Positions 15,687 through 17,798 of a stretch of 17,798 bases of DNA are shown piece after piece (position 1 is the stretch's first letter; every line of letters starts with the position of its first letter). This DNA comes from CAXRGH01 sp964230195 (GTDB lineage Bacteria; Pseudomonadota; Gammaproteobacteria; Enterobacterales; Alteromonadaceae): contig CAXRGH010000173.1 in NCBI GenBank assembly GCA_964230195.1, positions 1 to 17,798 of the forward strand, given 5' to 3'. Both the position numbers and the translations under genes were made by a program. Below the pieces are notes generated by a model. It saw only the letters and a list, made by a program, of their open reading frames with translations. It ran no database searches and was not told the origin of the DNA.

Positions 15687-15796
15687 GGGGTGATTCCAGT
15701 CACTCAATTGAACATCTTAACTTGGGTATTGCCTTAGGTTTCGGTCATCGCTACACTCAATGCACAACCAACAGTAGAATATTGTAGGAAAATCCG

Positions 15797-17254
15797 TTGA
15801 ATGTGCACATCCACACGCTTGCATCGCTAGCAACCTACTTCGCCATCATGCTCGCCATCGGCGTATATGCATTTCGACAATCTGCGAATAGCAGTCATGG
15901 TTATCTGCTGGGTGGCCGAAAGTTAGGCCCTGCAGTTACCGCGCTATCAGTAGGCGCCTCAGACATGAGCGGATGGATTCTCATGGGACTCCCTGGTGCC
16001 GTCTATGTTTCAGGACTCGGTAATATTTGGATCGCAATAGGATTAACACTGGGGGCGCTCTTGAATTATCAATGGGTAGCACCAAAATTGCGGATCATGA
16101 CCGAAGCGCTAAACGATGCCATCACACTACCTGACTACTTCGCTCAACGCTTTCCCTCTCATGGTCAGCTTCTGAAAATGGTTTCAGCAACCGTCATTAT
16201 TATCTTTTTCACTATATATTCGGCCTCGGGTATGGTGGCCGGTGGTAAATTAGCGGAAGCCGCGTTTGGCTTACCATACAGTGTCGGTGTAATCGCAACG
16301 GTTACTGTCATCTTAGCCTATACCTTACTCGGTGGTTTTCTAGCCGTTAGCTTAACTGACTTTGTTCAGGGCTGTATAATGCTTGCAACCTTCATCCTTT
16401 TACCCGTGATTGCTATGTCGTCGCTTGGTGGTCCAGTAGACTCGATATCATTGCTCGCTGATCAAACACAACACCTGTTCAGTTGGCAAAACATCACGCC
16501 ACTTGCGCTGATGTCTAGTTTAGCGTGGGGACTTGGGTATTTTGGTCAACCTCACATACTTGTCAGATTTATGGCGATTGAACATGTTGATAAATTAAAA
16601 TCAGCACAACGTATTGGTATGAGTTGGATGATACTGTCTCTGACCGGCACTATTCTCATTGGACTATTAGGCATTTTAATCGTTCAACAAACTGATCTAA
16701 CACTCACCGACCCTGAGACCATCGTTATCGTATTATCGCAGCATTTATTATCACCTGCCGTTGCGGGCGTGTGTCTAGCAGCAATCTTAGCAGCAATTAT
16801 GAGCACGATATCGTCACAATTATTAGTCACGGCAAGCGCCTTGTCTGAGGATTTAGTGATTTCTTTTTCCAAAAAGGCCATTCCCAACAAAGTGGCTGTG
16901 AGCATTTCTCGACTCGGTGTCATTGCTGTCGCAATCGTCGCCACGATAATTGCTATGGATGACACCTCTGGCGTACTTAAACTCGTACAACACGCTTGGG
17001 CCGGTTTTGGTGCTGCTTTTGGCCCACTAATCATTGCAAGCCTTTACTATCAACGCATGACAAGTCTCGCTGCAATCTCAAGCGTGATCGTCGGCGCAGC
17101 AACGGTCATTATTTGGGAGTATGTCCCTATTTTTATTGGAGAAAAACCTTTATCCAACATTGTATATTCAATGATTCCAGGGTTCCTAATGAGTTCAATA
17201 ACCATTATACTGGTTAGTAAGTTGATCAAAATAAAGCGTCGGAAAGGAATTTGA
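15797..17254 (+). CDS. putP: Sodium/proline symporter PutP
   Basis: An inner-membrane Na+-coupled L-proline transporter of the solute:sodium symporter family. It has 485 aa (E. coli PutP 502) and is hydrophobic throughout, with about 12-13 predicted helices. The segment GGRKLGPAVTALSVGASDMSGWILMGLPGAVY closely follows PutP, including Asp56 and Ser58, which correspond to the Na+-site residues of E. coli PutP. MSTISSQLLVTASALSEDL (from about 335) matches the second Na+-site region. The start is TTG at 15797 with AGGAA (15786-15790) seven bases upstream; a GTG at 15803 is an alternative. No putA is adjacent, so osmoprotectant or nutrient uptake cannot be told apart from context. The 110-base gap upstream holds no promoter I can support. 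Confidence 0.93.
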   Translation: MNVHIHTLASLATYFAIMLAIGVYAFRQSANSSHGYLLGGRKLGPAVTALSVGASDMSGWILMGLPGAVYVSGLGNIWIAIGLTLGALLNYQWVAPKLRIMTEALNDAITLPDYFAQRFPSHGQLLKMVSATVIIIFFTIYSASGMVAGGKLAEAAFGLPYSVGVIATVTVILAYTLLGGFLAVSLTDFVQGCIMLATFILLPVIAMSSLGGPVDSISLLADQTQHLFSWQNITPLALMSSLAWGLGYFGQPHILVRFMAIEHVDKLKSAQRIGMSWMILSLTGTILIGLLGILIVQQTDLTLTDPETIVIVLSQHLLSPAVAGVCLAAILAAIMSTISSQLLVTASALSEDLVISFSKKAIPNKVAVSISRLGVIAVAIVATIIAMDDTSGVLKLVQHAWAGFGAAFGPLIIASLYYQRMTSLAAISSVIVGAATVIIWEYVPIFIGEKPLSNIVYSMIPGFLMSSITIILVSKLIKIKRRKGI

Positions 17255-17255
17255 A

Positions 17256-17798
17256 GTGAGCTTATTTGTAGCACGACAACCAATCTTTGATGGAGACATG
17301 AATGTCGTAGCCTATGAATTGCTGTTCAGAAATAGCGCTAGCGGAAGTAATTCTTTTCCCAGTGATATGGATGGTGATATTGCCACCACAAAACTGATCA
17401 GTGGCCTTCAGTTCAATAATGGATTAGCCTCACTAACTGATAACAAACTGGCTTTCATCAACTTCACCCATAAAGCCATCATTGAGGGAAAAGCCTTTCT
17501 TTTTTCACCCGAACAGATTGTGGTTGAAATACTTGAAACTGTCCGTCCCACAAAACGTCTTCTCGAATCGGTTAAGCAGCTTAATGATAAAGGGTACACG
17601 GTTGCACTGGACGATTACGTAGACGACAAAGCATGGCATCACTTTTTTCCTTTCGTGAAAATTATAAAGCTCGACATGCTGCAGTCAGATCCGGAGCAAT
17701 TGAGCACATTACAACGATTGTTAGTGAAGTATCCCCATATTCAATTACTTGCAGAAAAAGTCGAAGAACATGGTCAATACCAGTCACTGCGTGAACAG
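17256..17798 (+). CDS. EAL-HDOD (YuxH-like) signalling protein, 3' truncated
   Basis: The N-terminal 181 residues of a two-domain protein whose C-terminal HDOD part lies beyond the window; the frame is open to the last base. GTG at 17256 follows GGAAAGGA (17241-17248) and comes one base after the putP stop, suggesting cotranscription with putP. The opening LFVARQPIFDGDMNVVAYELLFRN is diagnostic of the YuxH/CdgJ family. The EAL domain is degenerate: the EAL motif is replaced by ELL (about 21-23), NIS by NFT, and the usual DDFG by DDY, while VEILE and KLDM remain. Cyclic-di-GMP hydrolysis is doubtful; a binding or adaptor role is more likely, but that is inference. Confidence 0.88.
   Translation, partial: MSLFVARQPIFDGDMNVVAYELLFRNSASGSNSFPSDMDGDIATTKLISGLQFNNGLASLTDNKLAFINFTHKAIIEGKAFLFSPEQIVVEILETVRPTKRLLESVKQLNDKGYTVALDDYVDDKAWHHFFPFVKIIKLDMLQSDPEQLSTLQRLLVKYPHIQLLAEKVEEHGQYQSLREQ

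Noticed and set aside
15687..15796. Gap between the DUF3379 gene and putP examined for a promoter or small gene
   Set aside because: I found no convincing -35/-10 pair, hairpin or start codon with a ribosome binding site other than that of putP.

Overview
The window reads as chromosomal DNA of a moderately AT-rich gammaproteobacterium, most likely a marine Alteromonadales or Vibrionales relative (Shewanella/Vibrio-like). The reasons are the fadI-fadJ pair with a FadR-type operator, a moxR-bat operon divergent from it, an ECF sigma factor paired with a DUF3379 protein, a PutP symporter, and large cyclic-di-GMP proteins. From memory, the block fadJ-fadI / moxR-bat / ECF sigma-DUF3379 is also found in Shewanella; I cannot verify that here. 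Most of the window is therefore a conserved housekeeping and stress neighbourhood. I see no phage, transposon, CRISPR, tRNA or rRNA.

Layout. (1) 2-3049, plus strand: the 3' part of a large membrane sensor (propeller remnant, Y_Y_Y, one membrane helix, two PAS, GGDEF, EAL) with both catalytic domains apparently intact; its N-terminus lies outside the window. (2) 3050-3707: a sparse region holding a 61-aa small, probably exported, unrecognised protein (3341-3526). It has a good ribosome binding site, a near-perfect palindromic terminator, a sigma-54-like -24/-12 element about 60 bases upstream of its start, and an isolated palindrome farther upstream. (3) 3708-7155, minus strand: fadI then fadJ, the alpha4beta4-type beta-oxidation complex, converging on the small gene. 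(4) 7156-7348: the divergent control region, with a FadR-like operator on the probable fadI start point and a possible extended -10 for the moxR operon. (5) 7349-14365, plus strand: six tightly packed genes, MoxR ATPase, DUF58, DUF4381, VWA (BatA-like), VWA-TPR (BatB/BatC-like fusion) and BatD. (6) 14366-14491: a long stem-loop and a possible promoter. (7) 14492-15686: ECF sigma factor and DUF3379 membrane protein, probably its anti-sigma partner. (8) 15797-17254: putP, a Na+/proline symporter. (9) 17256 to the window end: the N-terminal part of a degenerate EAL-HDOD protein.

How the parts work together. FadI and FadJ degrade acyl-CoA and are probably derepressed by long-chain acyl-CoA through FadR. 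The MoxR-Bat genes are expected to form an inner-membrane/periplasmic chaperone-like assembly: a cytoplasmic AAA+ ATPase, a DUF58 adaptor, membrane VWA proteins with metal-binding (MIDAS) sites facing outward, and BatD with a large periplasmic part. The sigma/DUF3379 pair just downstream would be a membrane-signal-responsive switch; whether it controls the bat operon is only suggested by position. The one element that looks poorly described is the 61-aa small protein with its own candidate sigma-54 promoter and upstream palindrome.
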